Shown here in pieces: positions 7,910-16,962 of a DNA stretch of 64,000 nucleotides. The notes beneath the pieces are model-generated. The model was not told the DNA's origin and did not search any database. It saw nothing but the letters and a program-made list of their open reading frames with translations. The stretch is from Daejeonella sp. H1SJ63 (lineage in GTDB: Bacteria; Bacteroidota; Bacteroidia; Sphingobacteriales; Sphingobacteriaceae): NCBI RefSeq assembly GCF_029360775.1, contig NZ_JARKMZ010000028.1, forward strand, positions 682,001-746,000, written 5' to 3'. Within the stretch, counting starts at the first letter, position 1, and the number at the start of each line of letters is the position of its first letter. The position numbers and the translations under genes were made by a program.

Positions 7910-9211
7910 ATGAAAAAGGAAATTAGTATCTGCTGGTTCAGGAGAGATCTTAGAATAAATGATCAGTCAGCCTTATTTCATGCATTAAAAGGAGATTTTC
8001 CGGTCTTGCCTGTTTTTATTTTTGATACTGAAATACTGGATAAGCTTCAGGACAAAAAAGATAGGAGGGTAGCTTTTATCCATTCAAGCTTAAGTCAGCT
8101 TCAAGCTGAATTTATTAATAGGGGATCAGGTATTTATGTCATCTATGGTTCTGTTGAAGATGCATTTGATAAATTAACTACAGAGTTCGCTGTAAAAGCA
8201 GTTTATACTAATCATGATTATGAGCCTTATGCCATAAAAAGAGATTCGTCAGTAGAAAAAATGCTGAGTCAAAAAAATATCCCATTCAGAACTTTTAAGG
8301 ATCAGGTTGTATTTGAAAAATCAGAGATAATTAAATCAGATGGAACACCCTATACAGTTTTTACTCCTTATTCCAGAAAATGGAAGGGAAGTCTGAAAGA
8401 AGAGGATATTCAATTGCTCCCTTCAGAAAATCATCTGTTTAATTTGTTTAAAACTAAGTCTTTTACTATTCCCTCTCTGAATGATTTAGGCTTTGAAGAT
8501 GCAGATTTTCATTTCCCGGAGATTAATATATCCGAAAAAAGAATCAGTGAATATCATGAGTATCGCAATTTACCTTCAGTTGAAGGAACAAGTATGGCCA
8601 GTGTTTACCTGCGGTTTGGCACAGTAAGCATTAGGCAACTTGTTAAGTCAGCCCTGAAATGGAATGAACAATGGTTAAATGAATTAATCTGGAGAGAATT
8701 CTTTATGATGATACTTTATCATTTCCCATACGTGGTAAATGGTAGTTTCAAGAAGAAATACGACCAGATTAAATGGAGAAATAATGAAGACGAATTCCGG
8801 AAATGGTGCAGGGGAGAAACTGGTTATCCTTTAGTTGATGCCGGAATGAGACAGCTTAATGAAACCGGATTAATGCATAATCGGGTAAGGATGATCACAG
8901 CCGGATTTCTTTGCAAACATTTACTGATAGACTGGAGATGGGGTGAGGCATATTTTGCCCATAAATTACTTGACTATGACCTCTCCGCAAATAATGGCAA
9001 CTGGCAATGGGCGGCAGGAAGCGGTTGTGATGCAGCGCCATATTTCAGAATTTTTAATCCTTCAGCACAAACACTGAAATTTGACCCAAAACTATCATAT
9101 ATCAGAAAATGGATACCAGGCTTCAGGGCCGATTATCTTATCCCGGTAGTAGACCATGAGTTTGCCAGAAAAAGAGCTTTGGAAGTTTATAAACAGGGCG
9201 TATTGGAGTAG
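7910..9211 (+). CDS. phrB: Deoxyribodipyrimidine photolyase (class I CPD photolyase/cryptochrome family)
   Basis: This flavoprotein uses blue light to split UV-induced cyclobutane pyrimidine dimers. The N-terminal alpha/beta antenna domain opens with CWFRRDLRINDQ at 8-19. The C-terminal FAD domain has WREFFMMILYHFP (261-273), GYPLVDAGMRQL (305-316), MHNRVRM (322-328), DWRWGE (341-346) and NGNWQWAAGSGCDAAPYFR (362-380), all class I signatures. Trp342 and Trp365 lie in the motifs that hold electron-transfer tryptophans in the family. It ends the litR run, which makes sense because light both signals damage and drives repair. A photosensory cryptochrome role cannot be excluded. Confidence 0.93.
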   Translation: MKKEISICWFRRDLRINDQSALFHALKGDFPVLPVFIFDTEILDKLQDKKDRRVAFIHSSLSQLQAEFINRGSGIYVIYGSVEDAFDKLTTEFAVKAVYTNHDYEPYAIKRDSSVEKMLSQKNIPFRTFKDQVVFEKSEIIKSDGTPYTVFTPYSRKWKGSLKEEDIQLLPSENHLFNLFKTKSFTIPSLNDLGFEDADFHFPEINISEKRISEYHEYRNLPSVEGTSMASVYLRFGTVSIRQLVKSALKWNEQWLNELIWREFFMMILYHFPYVVNGSFKKKYDQIKWRNNEDEFRKWCRGETGYPLVDAGMRQLNETGLMHNRVRMITAGFLCKHLLIDWRWGEAYFAHKLLDYDLSANNGNWQWAAGSGCDAAPYFRIFNPSAQTLKFDPKLSYIRKWIPGFRADYLIPVVDHEFARKRALEVYKQGVLE

Positions 9212-9291
9212 AACTATTTCAATATTCTGATTCACTTTGCGTTCCTTATCATCTCATAGAAAAAGACTAATTTCTGCCCGAATATTTTTCC

Positions 9292-9314
9292 TTCGTGGCC
9301 TTTTAAACCACGAA
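9292..9314. repeat. Inverted repeat between photolyase and gyrA
   Basis: TTCGTGG (9292-9298) and CCACGAA (9308-9314) form a perfect 7-bp stem with a 9-nt AT-rich loop. No T-run follows on either strand, so it is a poor intrinsic terminator; it could be an RNA processing hairpin or a binding site. TAACTTCG at 9321-9328, one base from TAnnTTTG, may be the gyrA -7 box. The rest of the 200-nt gap shows nothing else I can support. Confidence 0.35.
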
Positions 9315-9411
9315 AATTACTAACTTCGCACTTAGGTAAATGTGAATATTTTTTTACGGCAAATCAATTCATGCCTGAGAATTTAAACAATTAATCAGAA
9401 CCAATTATAAC

Positions 9412-11958
9412 ATGGCTGAAGATACAGAAAATGATAATTTAGTACCCGAGAACGACAGAATAATTCCAATTAATATTGAAGAGGAAATGAAATCCGCTTA
9501 CATCGATTATTCGATGTCAGTAATTGTTTCCAGGGCTCTTCCCGATGTTCGCGATGGACTTAAGCCGGTTCACCGGAGAGTGCTTTATGGCATGTTGGAT
9601 CTGGGTGTAACGAGCACTAAGCCCCATAAAAAATCTGCCCGTATTGTAGGGGATGTTTTAGGTAAGTATCATCCGCATGGTGATTCTTCTGTTTATTTTG
9701 CCATGGTTCGTATGGCTCAGGACTGGAGTTTGCGTTATCCGATGGTTGACGGGCAAGGTAACTTTGGATCAATTGATGGTGACTCTCCGGCAGCAATGCG
9801 TTATACTGAGGCACGTTTAAAGAAACTTGCTGAAGAAATGCTGGCAGATATCAATAAAGAAACTGTTGATTTTCAGCTTAATTTTGATGATACACTGGAA
9901 GAACCTACTGTTCTTCCATCCCGTATTCCAAACTTACTGGTAAACGGCGCTTCGGGTATTGCAGTAGGTATGGCAACCAATATGCCTCCTCATAATTTGA
10001 CTGAAGTTGTTAATGCAACGATAGCATACATTGGTAATAATGAGATAACCGTGGCTGAACTCATGCATTATGTTAAAGCCCCTGATTTCCCGACAGGAGG
10101 AATTATCTATGGTTATTCTGGTGTTCAGGAAGCATTTGAAACAGGCAGAGGCAGAATTGTAATGCGTGCCAAGGCCGAGATCGAAGTTTATAAAGGTGAT
10201 CGCGAACGGATCATTGTGAATGAGATTCCGTATCAGGTCAATAAGGCTAATATGATCGAGCAAACTGCGGGCCTTGTTAATGATAAGAAGATTGAAGGGA
10301 TCAGTGAGATCAGGGATGAATCTGACAGGGATGGAATGCGTATCGTTTACGAGATCAAACGCGATGCGAACGCCTCTGTAGTACTAAATAACCTTTTTAA
10401 ATATACCGCACTTCAAACTTCATTCAGTGTAAATAATATTGCTTTGGTTAATGGTCGTCCGATGATGTTAAATCTCAAGGATCTGATCAGGCATTTTGTT
10501 GATCACCGTCATGAAGTTGTTATCCGCAGAACTAAATTTGATCTTGCAGAAGCAGAGAAAAGAGCACATATCCTTGAAGGATTACTTATAGCACTGGATC
10601 ATCTGGATGAAGTGATCAAATTGATACGGGCTTCAAACAGTCCGGATGATGCACGTGTAGGTTTGATGGAAAGTTTCAATTTATCCGACCTTCAGGCAAG
10701 AGCTATCCTGGATATGACTTTACGTCGTTTAACAGGACTTGAGCGTGATAAGATCAAAGAAGAATATGCAGAGTTAATGAATACCATTGAGTACTTAAAA
10801 TCAGTTCTGGCTGATGAAGGTTTACGTATGCGTATCATTACCGAAGAGCTTGTTGAGATCAGAGATAAATTCGGTGATGAACGCCGCACATCCATAACCC
10901 ACTCTGCAGAAGATATGCGTATGGAAGACTTCATCGTTGATGAAGAAGTTGTGATTACTATTTCTCATGAGGGATATATCAAACGTACCCCATTAACTGA
11001 GTACCGTAAGCAGGGCAGAGGTGGTAAAGGTTCTATGGGATCTCAGTCAAGAGATAAAGATTTCATAGAGCATATGCTTATTGCTTCTAACCATAATTAC
11101 ATGCTGTTCTTTACTGAAACCGGTAAGTGCTTCTGGCTTAGAGTATTTGAAATTCCTGAAGGTACAAGAACCAGTAAAGGAAGGGCAATTCAAAATGTGA
11201 TTAATATTCCGAAAGAGGAAAATATTAAAGCATACATTAAAGTTGTAAATCTGAAAGATCAGGATTATCTGGACAACAACTTTATCATCATGTGTACCAA
11301 AAAGGGTACTATTAAAAAGACTTCGCTGGAAGCATATTCCCGTCCGCGTGCAAATGGTATTAATGCTATCAATATTAATGATGGCGATCAGTTATTGGAG
11401 GCATGTCTGACAAACGGAGAAAGTGAAATTGTGATGGCTTTACGTTCAGGAAGAGCTATCCGTTTCAATGAATCTACTGTCCGTCCTATGGGAAGAACCG
11501 CAACAGGAGTACGTGGTGTTACCCTTGCTCATGATAAAGATGAGGTTGTAGGTATGATCAGTATCAATAATCCTGAAATAACAGTACTGGTAGTTTCAGA
11601 AAATGGTTATGGTAAACGTACAGATATTGAAGATTATCGCGTTACTAACCGAGGAGGTAAAGGCGTTAAAACTATCAATGTAACTGATAAAACAGGCGAA
11701 CTTGTTGCTATTAAGGATGTTACAGATAATGATGACCTGATGATTATTAATAAATCAGGTATTGTAATCAGAATAGGGGTTGGTGATCTTCGTGTAATGG
11801 GAAGAGCAACTCAGGGTGTAAGATTAATTACTCTGAAGGGCGACGATTCCATTGCGTCCATTGCAAAAGTTGAACGCGAGGAGGAAGATGAAGATAATCA
11901 GACCGGAGAGGAAGGAGAAATAAGTGATTCTGAGACCGGAGTTCCAGAAAATGAATAA
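9412..11958 (+). CDS. gyrA: DNA gyrase subunit A
   Basis: GyrA breaks and rejoins DNA in the A2B2 gyrase that introduces negative supercoils. The 848-residue protein has the full breakage domain: [20 protein letters not shown] from about 36, and the quinolone region with [12 protein letters not shown] at 85-96 and [10 protein letters not shown] with catalytic Tyr131. Ser92 equals E. coli Ser83; the position of E. coli Asp87 is Phe96 here. The C-terminal beta-pinwheel starts with the GyrA box QGRGGKG at 534-540, which points to gyrase rather than topoisomerase IV, and later repeats include [10 protein letters not shown]. An acidic tail rich in Glu and Asp closes the chain. A TPR protein gene follows 2 nt after the stop. 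Confidence 0.97.
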   Translation: MAEDTENDNLVPENDRIIPINIEEEMKSAYIDYSMSVIVSRALPDVRDGLKPVHRRVLYGMLDLGVTSTKPHKKSARIVGDVLGKYHPHGDSSVYFAMVRMAQDWSLRYPMVDGQGNFGSIDGDSPAAMRYTEARLKKLAEEMLADINKETVDFQLNFDDTLEEPTVLPSRIPNLLVNGASGIAVGMATNMPPHNLTEVVNATIAYIGNNEITVAELMHYVKAPDFPTGGIIYGYSGVQEAFETGRGRIVMRAKAEIEVYKGDRERIIVNEIPYQVNKANMIEQTAGLVNDKKIEGISEIRDESDRDGMRIVYEIKRDANASVVLNNLFKYTALQTSFSVNNIALVNGRPMMLNLKDLIRHFVDHRHEVVIRRTKFDLAEAEKRAHILEGLLIALDHLDEVIKLIRASNSPDDARVGLMESFNLSDLQARAILDMTLRRLTGLERDKIKEEYAELMNTIEYLKSVLADEGLRMRIITEELVEIRDKFGDERRTSITHSAEDMRMEDFIVDEEVVITISHEGYIKRTPLTEYRKQGRGGKGSMGSQSRDKDFIEHMLIASNHNYMLFFTETGKCFWLRVFEIPEGTRTSKGRAIQNVINIPKEENIKAYIKVVNLKDQDYLDNNFIIMCTKKGTIKKTSLEAYSRPRANGINAININDGDQLLEACLTNGESEIVMALRSGRAIRFNESTVRPMGRTATGVRGVTLAHDKDEVVGMISINNPEITVLVVSENGYGKRTDIEDYRVTNRGGKGVKTINVTDKTGELVAIKDVTDNDDLMIINKSGIVIRIGVGDLRVMGRATQGVRLITLKGDDSIASIAKVEREEEDEDNQTGEEGEISDSETGVPENE

Positions 11959-11960
11959 AT

Positions 11961-13067
11961 ATGAATAAAGTATTCATACTTCTTGTTGGTATTGTATTTC
12001 TGACCCTTGCGAAAGCAGGGGCTCAGACACCTGTTACCAAAGATGCAATGAATAATTTTGCGCAATATACCTCCGGTAAGGATATTAAAAAGCTGGAGAA
12101 TGCCCGTAAACTTATTGATGATGCTTATAAAACAAAATCAGATTCCAATACTTTTAAGAATAACCTGATTAGAACATTGGTTTATTCTACGCTGGCAAGG
12201 GTCGACTCAAACCTCAAATATTCGTATAAAAAAGATCCTTTAGAGGTTGCCCTTCATTCGCTAAAGTTTATCAATAACTCCAAATACAGAGAGGATGCAA
12301 TTGCTGAAATAACTTATATAGAAGCACAGTTAAGGCAGACTTACCTTTACAGAGCTAATACTTCTTTTAAAAACAGGAAATATGCAGATGCTTTAAAGTA
12401 TTTCACGATTCTCGATTCCATAGATAAAGACAATATCTCCATTACTCATAATCTTGCATTGCTTTGTCAGGAATTGGGTTATTATCAGAGGTCTGCAGGA
12501 TATTATGAAAAAATGATCTCAAAAAGACCTAAACCTGAATATTATATGGTCTTAGCAAACATTTATGAGACATTAAATGATGAAAGAAATACTATCCGGG
12601 TACTTAGCGAGGGAAGTAATGCTTATCCTGCAAACCGTGATCTTGTTTTTAAATTATTGAATATTCTTCTAAACCGAAATGAGTATGGGGATATTATTAA
12701 TTTTACCACTCAGGCTCTGAAATTAGATGAGAATAACATTAATTTGAACTATCTGGCAGGCTTTTCGTATGAGATGACCGGTAATATTCCAAAAGCAGAG
12801 GAGTATTATAAAGCAATATTAAATATCAATCCGAATAATTATGAAGCAAATTATGCGTTAGGATTACTTTACTTAAATTTATATCTTAAAGACAAGGGGA
12901 AAGATAATTTAATGTATTTATCTAAATTTTACCTGACCAAGGCAAATGAGATAGATCCATACGAACTAAAATCGCTTACATCATTGTCTATTTTGTATAA
13001 ACATAACGGCGAAACTACTGAACTACAAAAAATCAATAACAGAATAAACCAACTCAAATTAAATTAA
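11961..13067 (+). CDS. Exported TPR-repeat protein
   Basis: A 368-residue protein with a signal peptide (hydrophobic core, cleavage probably near KAGAQ). It then has consecutive helical pairs with TPR spacing, for example RKYADALKYFTILDSIDKDN, the GYYQRSAGYYEKMI pair, and GNIPKAEEYYKAILNINPNN. No enzymatic domain is visible, so a periplasmic scaffold role is likely. It lies 2 nt after gyrA and 5 nt before a second TPR gene, so all three are probably one transcript ending at the 14268 terminator. The link to gyrase is positional only. Confidence 0.8.
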   Translation: MNKVFILLVGIVFLTLAKAGAQTPVTKDAMNNFAQYTSGKDIKKLENARKLIDDAYKTKSDSNTFKNNLIRTLVYSTLARVDSNLKYSYKKDPLEVALHSLKFINNSKYREDAIAEITYIEAQLRQTYLYRANTSFKNRKYADALKYFTILDSIDKDNISITHNLALLCQELGYYQRSAGYYEKMISKRPKPEYYMVLANIYETLNDERNTIRVLSEGSNAYPANRDLVFKLLNILLNRNEYGDIINFTTQALKLDENNINLNYLAGFSYEMTGNIPKAEEYYKAILNINPNNYEANYALGLLYLNLYLKDKGKDNLMYLSKFYLTKANEIDPYELKSLTSLSILYKHNGETTELQKINNRINQLKLN

Positions 13068-13072
13068 ATAAC

Positions 13073-14248
13073 ATGAAAATTAAATCTTTCATTTTAGCAG
13101 CTGTTTTTTCAGCTTCTTCTTTACTTGCCTTTGCACAGAAAGGAGAGCTTGCAAGTGCTAAAAGTAACTATGAAAAATTCCTGGGATTAAAGGAAGCTAA
13201 TTCAATGATGTTAGCTGTTCCTAATCTGCAAACTGCAAAATCATCTGTTGATAAGGCAGTGGTTCATCCTAAAACTTTAGAAGATCCTGCAGCATGGACT
13301 TATAAAGCATTGATTTATGGCGAATTAGCTTTACTTGATACAGTTCCTGCAAGTTCTAAACCATTAATTGAAGAAGCGAAAGCAGCACATAAAAAAGCAG
13401 TTGAATTAGATAAAGCCGGCGAGAACAAAGCTAACCTTGATAATGCATCAAGTGCAATTTTCAGCCAATATGAATTAAATCAGGGTGTTAAAGCATATCA
13501 AACCAGTAGTTTTGCTGATGCCTATACTTATTTCAATAATGCTTTGGCATTCCGTCCGGGTGATACTACAATCACTTATTATGCAGGTTTATCAGCTATA
13601 AATGCCAAAAATTATAAGGATGGTATTAAACGTTATGAAGACCTGATCAAAACTAATTTTTCTGCTAATAAATCAATTTATCTTGATCTGTCCCGTTTAT
13701 ACACCATGGAAGGCGACACAGCAAAAGCTATTAGCATTGCTTCTGAAGGCGCAAGTAAATTCAATGATTCACAATTAGCTACTCAGGAAATTGAATTAAG
13801 CCTGATGTCAGGAAAGCAAAAGGAAGTAATTACCAAAATTTCTGATCAGGCAGCTAAAAATCCAAGCAATAAATTGTATCCATATTACTTAGGTATAGCA
13901 TACAGCACTATCGGTGAGGCTGTTAAAGCTGAAGAATCTTACCTTCAAGCCATTAAAATTGACGGAAACTTTGCAGATGCATATATTAACGTGGGTGGTG
14001 TTTTATTAAATAAGGCAATTAATTTATTTAATAAAGCAAATCAGCTTCCTCAGAATCAGCAAAAGGAATACGATGCAATGATTAAAGCTGCAGGTGAAGA
14101 CCTTGAAAAGGCATTTCCTTATATAAGCAAGGCCAATGAACTTGATCCTAAGTCGCGAATTGCACTTGAAAATTTAAAAACATATTACATAATTAAAAAG
14201 AATCAGGCTAAGGTTGATGAGATATCAGCCCAGATTGAAAAGCTTTAA
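13073..14248 (+). CDS. Exported TPR-repeat protein
   Basis: The 391-residue product begins with a clear signal peptide, KIKSFILAAVFSASSLLAFA, cleaved before QKGEL. Several TPR-like helix pairs follow, including SSFADAYTYFNNALAFRPGD, a KDGIKRYEDLIKTN helix, and EAVKAEESYLQAIKIDGNFA. The unit resembles its upstream neighbour in organisation but is not a close copy. Alanine- and lysine-rich codons in a very regular pattern suggest good expression. Function is unknown; a periplasmic or outer-membrane-associated assembly role would fit TPR proteins. It is the last gene before a strong intrinsic terminator. Confidence 0.8.
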   Translation: MKIKSFILAAVFSASSLLAFAQKGELASAKSNYEKFLGLKEANSMMLAVPNLQTAKSSVDKAVVHPKTLEDPAAWTYKALIYGELALLDTVPASSKPLIEEAKAAHKKAVELDKAGENKANLDNASSAIFSQYELNQGVKAYQTSSFADAYTYFNNALAFRPGDTTITYYAGLSAINAKNYKDGIKRYEDLIKTNFSANKSIYLDLSRLYTMEGDTAKAISIASEGASKFNDSQLATQEIELSLMSGKQKEVITKISDQAAKNPSNKLYPYYLGIAYSTIGEAVKAEESYLQAIKIDGNFADAYINVGGVLLNKAINLFNKANQLPQNQQKEYDAMIKAAGEDLEKAFPYISKANELDPKSRIALENLKTYYIIKKNQAKVDEISAQIEKL

Positions 14249-14267
14249 TTCTTAATATATCGGTTTT

Positions 14268-14303
14268 AAAGAGCTTAAACAATAACGTTTAAGCTCTTTT
14301 TTT
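14268..14303 (+). terminator. Rho-independent terminator of the gyrA-TPR operon
   Basis: A perfect stem, AAAGAGCTTAAAC with GTTTAAGCTCTTT, closes a 6-nt loop (AATAAC) and runs into an uninterrupted T-tract. It begins 20 nt after the second TPR gene. This is the clearest one-directional terminator in the window. Confidence 0.92.
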
Positions 14304-14545
14304 ATTTATCTGTTTTAACAGGGGGCGGTATGAATATTTCAAATAAGATATTTCCTTTGGAGAACAATATATGGTCATAGAGTACTTTAAGAAGGGGGTA
14401 GATAAATATTTTATTTAACATAATATTAATTATAAGACAATAAATATTTTGAAAACAAAGACCGAAACCTTAAAAATGATGGTTAGAAATGCACTACTCA
14501 AAATAATAGACTGAAAATAATTCTTAGGTTGTCAATCTATTTAAT
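14304..14545. other. Intergenic stretch before the cold-shock gene, no gene found
   Basis: About 240 nt of AT-rich sequence between the gyrA operon terminator and the csp promoter. I found no ORF with supporting features, no tRNA and no strong hairpin. Two purine-rich GGGGG-containing stretches (near 14320 and 14394) stand out only by composition. Confidence 0.5.
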
Positions 14546-14553
14546 TACCTTTG
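14546..14553 (+). promoter_or_regulatory. -7 promoter element of the cold-shock gene
   Basis: TACCTTTG matches TAnnTTTG exactly. Transcription would start near 14557, giving a leader of about 20 nt before the ATG at 14578. A TTG at 14529-14531 is too close (14 nt) to be a good -33 element. The position also argues against a TTG start at 14551, which would fall inside this box. Confidence 0.55.
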
Positions 14554-14577
14554 ATTATTATATTAATAAATAACACA

Positions 14578-14778
14578 ATGCAAAAAGAAGGTACAGTAAA
14601 GTTTTTTAACGAAACTAAAGGGTTCGGATTCATCGTTCCCGCAGAATCAGGTGATGAGGATGTTTTTGTTCATTCATCTGGTCTAATTGATCAAATCCGT
14701 GAGAACGATAAGGTTCAGTACGAAGTAGAGCGTGGCAAAAAAGGCCTTAACGCTGTTAATGTGAAAGTTGTATACTAA
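14578..14778 (+). CDS. Cold-shock domain protein (CspA family)
   Basis: A 66-residue nucleic acid-binding OB-fold protein. RNP1 is KGFGFIVP and RNP2 is DVFVHSSGL, both intact; the chain starts MQKEGTVKFFNETKGFG and ends with the usual GLNAVNVKVV strand. I take the ATG at 14578 as the start because the longer frame would use a TTG inside the -7 box and add a non-conserved nine residues. Such proteins act as RNA chaperones. Its transcript ends at a hairpin shared with the convergent PIN-PhoH gene. Confidence 0.93.
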   Translation: MQKEGTVKFFNETKGFGFIVPAESGDEDVFVHSSGLIDQIRENDKVQYEVERGKKGLNAVNVKVVY

Positions 14779-14794
14779 TCAACATATATCATTG

Positions 14795-14833
14795 AACAAA
14801 GAAAAGCATGTCGAAAGACGTGCTTTTCTTGTT
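14795..14833. terminator. Bidirectional terminator between csp and PIN-PhoH genes
   Basis: A long stem (AACAAAGAAAAGCATGTC pairing with GACGTGCTTTTCTTGTT, with one G-T pair) closes a GAAA tetraloop. The arms supply T-rich tracts on both strands, so it can serve the two convergent genes. Confidence 0.85.
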
Positions 14834-14869
14834 TAATATCAAAAATATCAGCTGATTTTATATAATTTA

Positions 14870-16216
14870 TTAAAGTAAATCATTCGCAAGATTGGCAAGT
14901 TCACTTCGCTCACCCTTCTGTAAGGTAATATGTGCATACAGAGGATGATTTTTAGCCTTATCAATCAGATAAGATAATCCGTTACTTTCAGCATCCAGAT
15001 ATGGAGTATCTATCTGATAAATATCACCGGTAAATACAATTTTAGTCTCTTCACCAGCTCTTGAAATAATTGTCTTTATCTCGTGTGGTGTAAGGTTTTG
15101 AGCTTCATCTACAATGAAGAATATCTTGGTAAGGGTCCTTCCTCTTATATAAGCCAGTGGTGCAATGCTTATCTTTTCAGTTAGTATCAGTTCATCAATT
15201 TTAGCCTGTGTCTTTTCATCGTCAGCATGCTGATCTTTTATAAACTTTAAATTGTCCCATATAGGTGCCATATATGGATCAATTTTAGATTTGATATCAC
15301 CAGGCAAGAAACCAATATCTTTATTGCTTAAAGGTACAATTGGTCTGGTAACAAAGATTTGCCTGTAATTTTTTCTTTGCTCAAGAGCACTGGCTAAAGC
15401 CAGCAATGTCTTACCTGTTCCTGCATTTCCCTGAATAGTTACAAGTTTAATTGCCGGATCCATTAAAGCATGTATAGCAAATGCCTGCTCCGGATTTCTT
15501 GGTTCAATGCTGTAAACTGATCGCCTGGGTATATACTGAAACACCTCATTTTTCTTATCATAATATGCGGAAACTGATCTGCGCTTATTTTTAAGAATGA
15601 GAAAACAACTTTCGCCAGGTAATTTGAAATTTGCTTCTGATACCGATATAGAACCTGATTTAACGAGTAAAGTCGAAAGTTTATCATCAAACTTATCTAT
15701 TACGGTTTTTCCGGTATAAAGCTCTTCAACATTTTTAACCTTTCCGGTTTCATAGTCCTCTGAATAAAGGTTTAAAGCCTTTGCTTTTAATCTCAGACAG
15801 ATATCTTTTGAAACCAAAATAACCTTTTTTTCAGGATGTTGTTCCTGCAGATTAAGAGCCGAATTTAATATCCTGTGATCAAATTTACCTTCACCGAAAA
15901 CCTTTTCAGCATTAACTTTACCAGGAATGTCGTCCATAACCACCTTAAATTTGCCTCTGCCCTTCCCTTTTAACGGTACCCATTCGTTAATCAATTTGTT
16001 CCTGGAGATATCATCCATCAGCCTGATAAAACTTCTGGCTTCATAATTTCTGGTATCGTTACCACTCTTAAGATTATCCAGCTCTTCAAGTACCTGAATA
16101 GGAATTGCGACATCGTGTTCCTTAAAATTTTGGAATGCATCATGATCGTAAAGTATCACCGATGTATCGAGCACAAATATCTTAGCCTGAACCTTTATTG
16201 AATTATCTTTAGCCAT
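14870..16216 (-). CDS. PIN-domain/PhoH-like ATPase fusion (YlaK/PhoH2 type)
   Basis: The N-terminal PIN domain starts IFVLDTSVILYDHDAF, supplying the first catalytic Asp of this RNase fold. The C-terminal half is a PhoH ATPase with Walker A GNAGTGKT near 265, the PhoH motif GFLPGDIKSKIDPY, RGRTLTKIFFIVDEAQN with Walker B near 365, and FTGDIYQIDTP. PhoH2-type proteins are described as RNA helicase plus RNase, often linked to toxin-antitoxin biology. The ATG at 16216 is chosen as start (448 residues), since a longer frame would start with TTG at 16225 inside the -7 box. A second, PIN-less PhoH gene lies at 51915. Confidence 0.92.
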   Translation of the reverse strand: MAKDNSIKVQAKIFVLDTSVILYDHDAFQNFKEHDVAIPIQVLEELDNLKSGNDTRNYEARSFIRLMDDISRNKLINEWVPLKGKGRGKFKVVMDDIPGKVNAEKVFGEGKFDHRILNSALNLQEQHPEKKVILVSKDICLRLKAKALNLYSEDYETGKVKNVEELYTGKTVIDKFDDKLSTLLVKSGSISVSEANFKLPGESCFLILKNKRRSVSAYYDKKNEVFQYIPRRSVYSIEPRNPEQAFAIHALMDPAIKLVTIQGNAGTGKTLLALASALEQRKNYRQIFVTRPIVPLSNKDIGFLPGDIKSKIDPYMAPIWDNLKFIKDQHADDEKTQAKIDELILTEKISIAPLAYIRGRTLTKIFFIVDEAQNLTPHEIKTIISRAGEETKIVFTGDIYQIDTPYLDAESNGLSYLIDKAKNHPLYAHITLQKGERSELANLANDLL

Positions 16217-16222
16217 CTTAAC

Positions 16223-16230
16223 CAAATTTA
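16223..16230 (-). promoter_or_regulatory. -7 promoter element of the PIN-PhoH gene
   Basis: On the minus strand this reads TAAATTTG, an exact match to TAnnTTTG. Transcription would begin around 16218, only 2-3 nt before the ATG at 16216, so the mRNA would be nearly leaderless. The RNA gene upstream ends at its own terminator near 16273, so PIN-PhoH has a separate promoter. Confidence 0.5.
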
Positions 16231-16271
16231 GAGAAAATCGACCGAAGCTGAGTATACCTTGAAAATTTGTA

Positions 16272-16317
16272 TAAAAAGAAAACGGAGACCATCCTCTTGC
16301 GATTCAGATCTCCGTTT
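16272..16317 (-). terminator. Intrinsic terminator of minus-strand RNA A
   Basis: Arms at 16280-16290 and 16307-16317 form 11 pairs on the minus strand (AAACGGAGATC with GGTCTCCGTTT, one G-U pair), followed by TTTTCTTTTT. On the plus strand the G-U position becomes an A-C mismatch and no T-run follows, so the structure supports transcription of the minus strand. The 16-nt loop is nearly identical to that of RNA B. Confidence 0.8.
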
Positions 16318-16614
16318 CAACTTTTTTTGCAACCGTAGCTGCTCAAAAGTATTAAGTCTTCATTACTTTAATCGGGCCGCTACATCAGTTTTTTCAAACT
16401 TTTTGTTTTCGATTCCCTTTACTTTTTCATTGCAAGCATTCCGTGAAATGTTTACAACATAGGCAATGCCTGTCTTTTGAGATATTGTCTGCCAAACTTA
16501 ACCTTTCGGCCAAATACTGGTTTTCAAAATTAAATTATCCGTAATCTGATGAAGCCCTGGAGCTTCGGATTCGTTAGGATATTATTTCAGGCTATCAAAG
16601 TACGAGCGACTTAA
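16273..16614 (-). ncRNA. Putative structured small RNA, copy A (paired with copy B)
   Basis: A protein-free segment of about 340 nt with everything needed for an independent RNA gene on the minus strand. It has a phylum-type promoter (TTG, 20 nt, TACATTAG), a predicted start near 16614, and a terminal hairpin plus T-tract at the 3' end. The 5' block (TTTGATAGCCTGAAA) and the 3' block (CTTTTGAGCAGCTACGGTTG) are shared with copy B, while the middle has diverged. A hairpin at 16329-16342 reads GCAGC-UACG-GUUGC, a C(UACG)G tetraloop stem whose pairs covary with copy B. A conserved GCCUG near the 5' end can pair with CAGGC in the middle. It does not carry tmRNA, RNase P or SRP RNA signatures. Function unknown. 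Confidence 0.7.
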
Positions 16615-16619
16615 CAATA

Positions 16620-16650
16620 CTAATGTAAAGTTAATAAACGCACTTGTCAA
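16620..16650 (-). promoter_or_regulatory. Promoter of RNA A
   Basis: On the minus strand, TTG (16650-16648) and TACATTAG (16627-16620) are separated by exactly 20 nt. RNA B has the same arrangement, TTG, 20 nt, TACCTTAG. Both boxes differ from TAnnTTTG at the same position, which suggests conservation rather than chance. Confidence 0.65.
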
Positions 16651-16678
16651 GAAAAATCGATTGCTAATTTTAAACAAA

Positions 16679-16720
16679 TTATTAACAATTAAATCGATGT
16701 TATTAACAATTAAATCGATT
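16679..16720. repeat. Two tandem copies of a 21-bp unit with TTATTAACA and ATCGAT
   Basis: The units 16679-16699 and 16700-16720 are identical except for the last base. Each starts with the DnaA-box-like 9-mer TTATTAACA and ends in ATCGAT plus G or T. A third ATCGATTG lies upstream at 16656-16663. The 21-bp period equals two helical turns, as in iteron-type protein-binding arrays. Confidence 0.7.
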
Positions 16721-16915
16721 GTAAAATTGTATAAATAATTGTTTATAAGAATATTAACAAGAAAACTTCAAGTTTATTAACATATAGTTACTATTAAGTT
16801 TCTATACATTTTGATAAAAATTAAGTTTTATGAATTTGCTCAAATCTTCCTGAAAAATATGTTTTTCTTTAAAACTTTAGCGTGCAGGCAATATCATAAA
16901 AATCAGGCTTGAATA

Positions 16916-16962
16916 TAAAAAAGAAAACGGAGATCATCATCTTGCGATTCTGACCTCCGTTT
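16916..16962 (-). terminator. Intrinsic terminator of minus-strand RNA B
   Basis: Arms at 16925-16935 and 16952-16962 form 11 pairs on the minus strand (AAACGGAGGTC with GATCTCCGTTT, one G-U pair at a different position from copy A), then TTTTCTTTTTT. The stem is preserved although both arms differ from copy A. The loop reads AGAATCGCAAGATGAT, against TGAATCGCAAGAGGAT in copy A. Confidence 0.8.

Noticed and set aside
14551-14577. Longer cold-shock protein starting at TTG 14551
   Set aside because: The TTG is part of a perfect -7 promoter box and the extra residues are not conserved in CspA-type proteins.
16259-16462. A 67-codon plus-strand frame over the 3' part of RNA A
   Set aside because: It runs through the terminator hairpin of the RNA, has no promoter or family resemblance, and is not kept in copy B.
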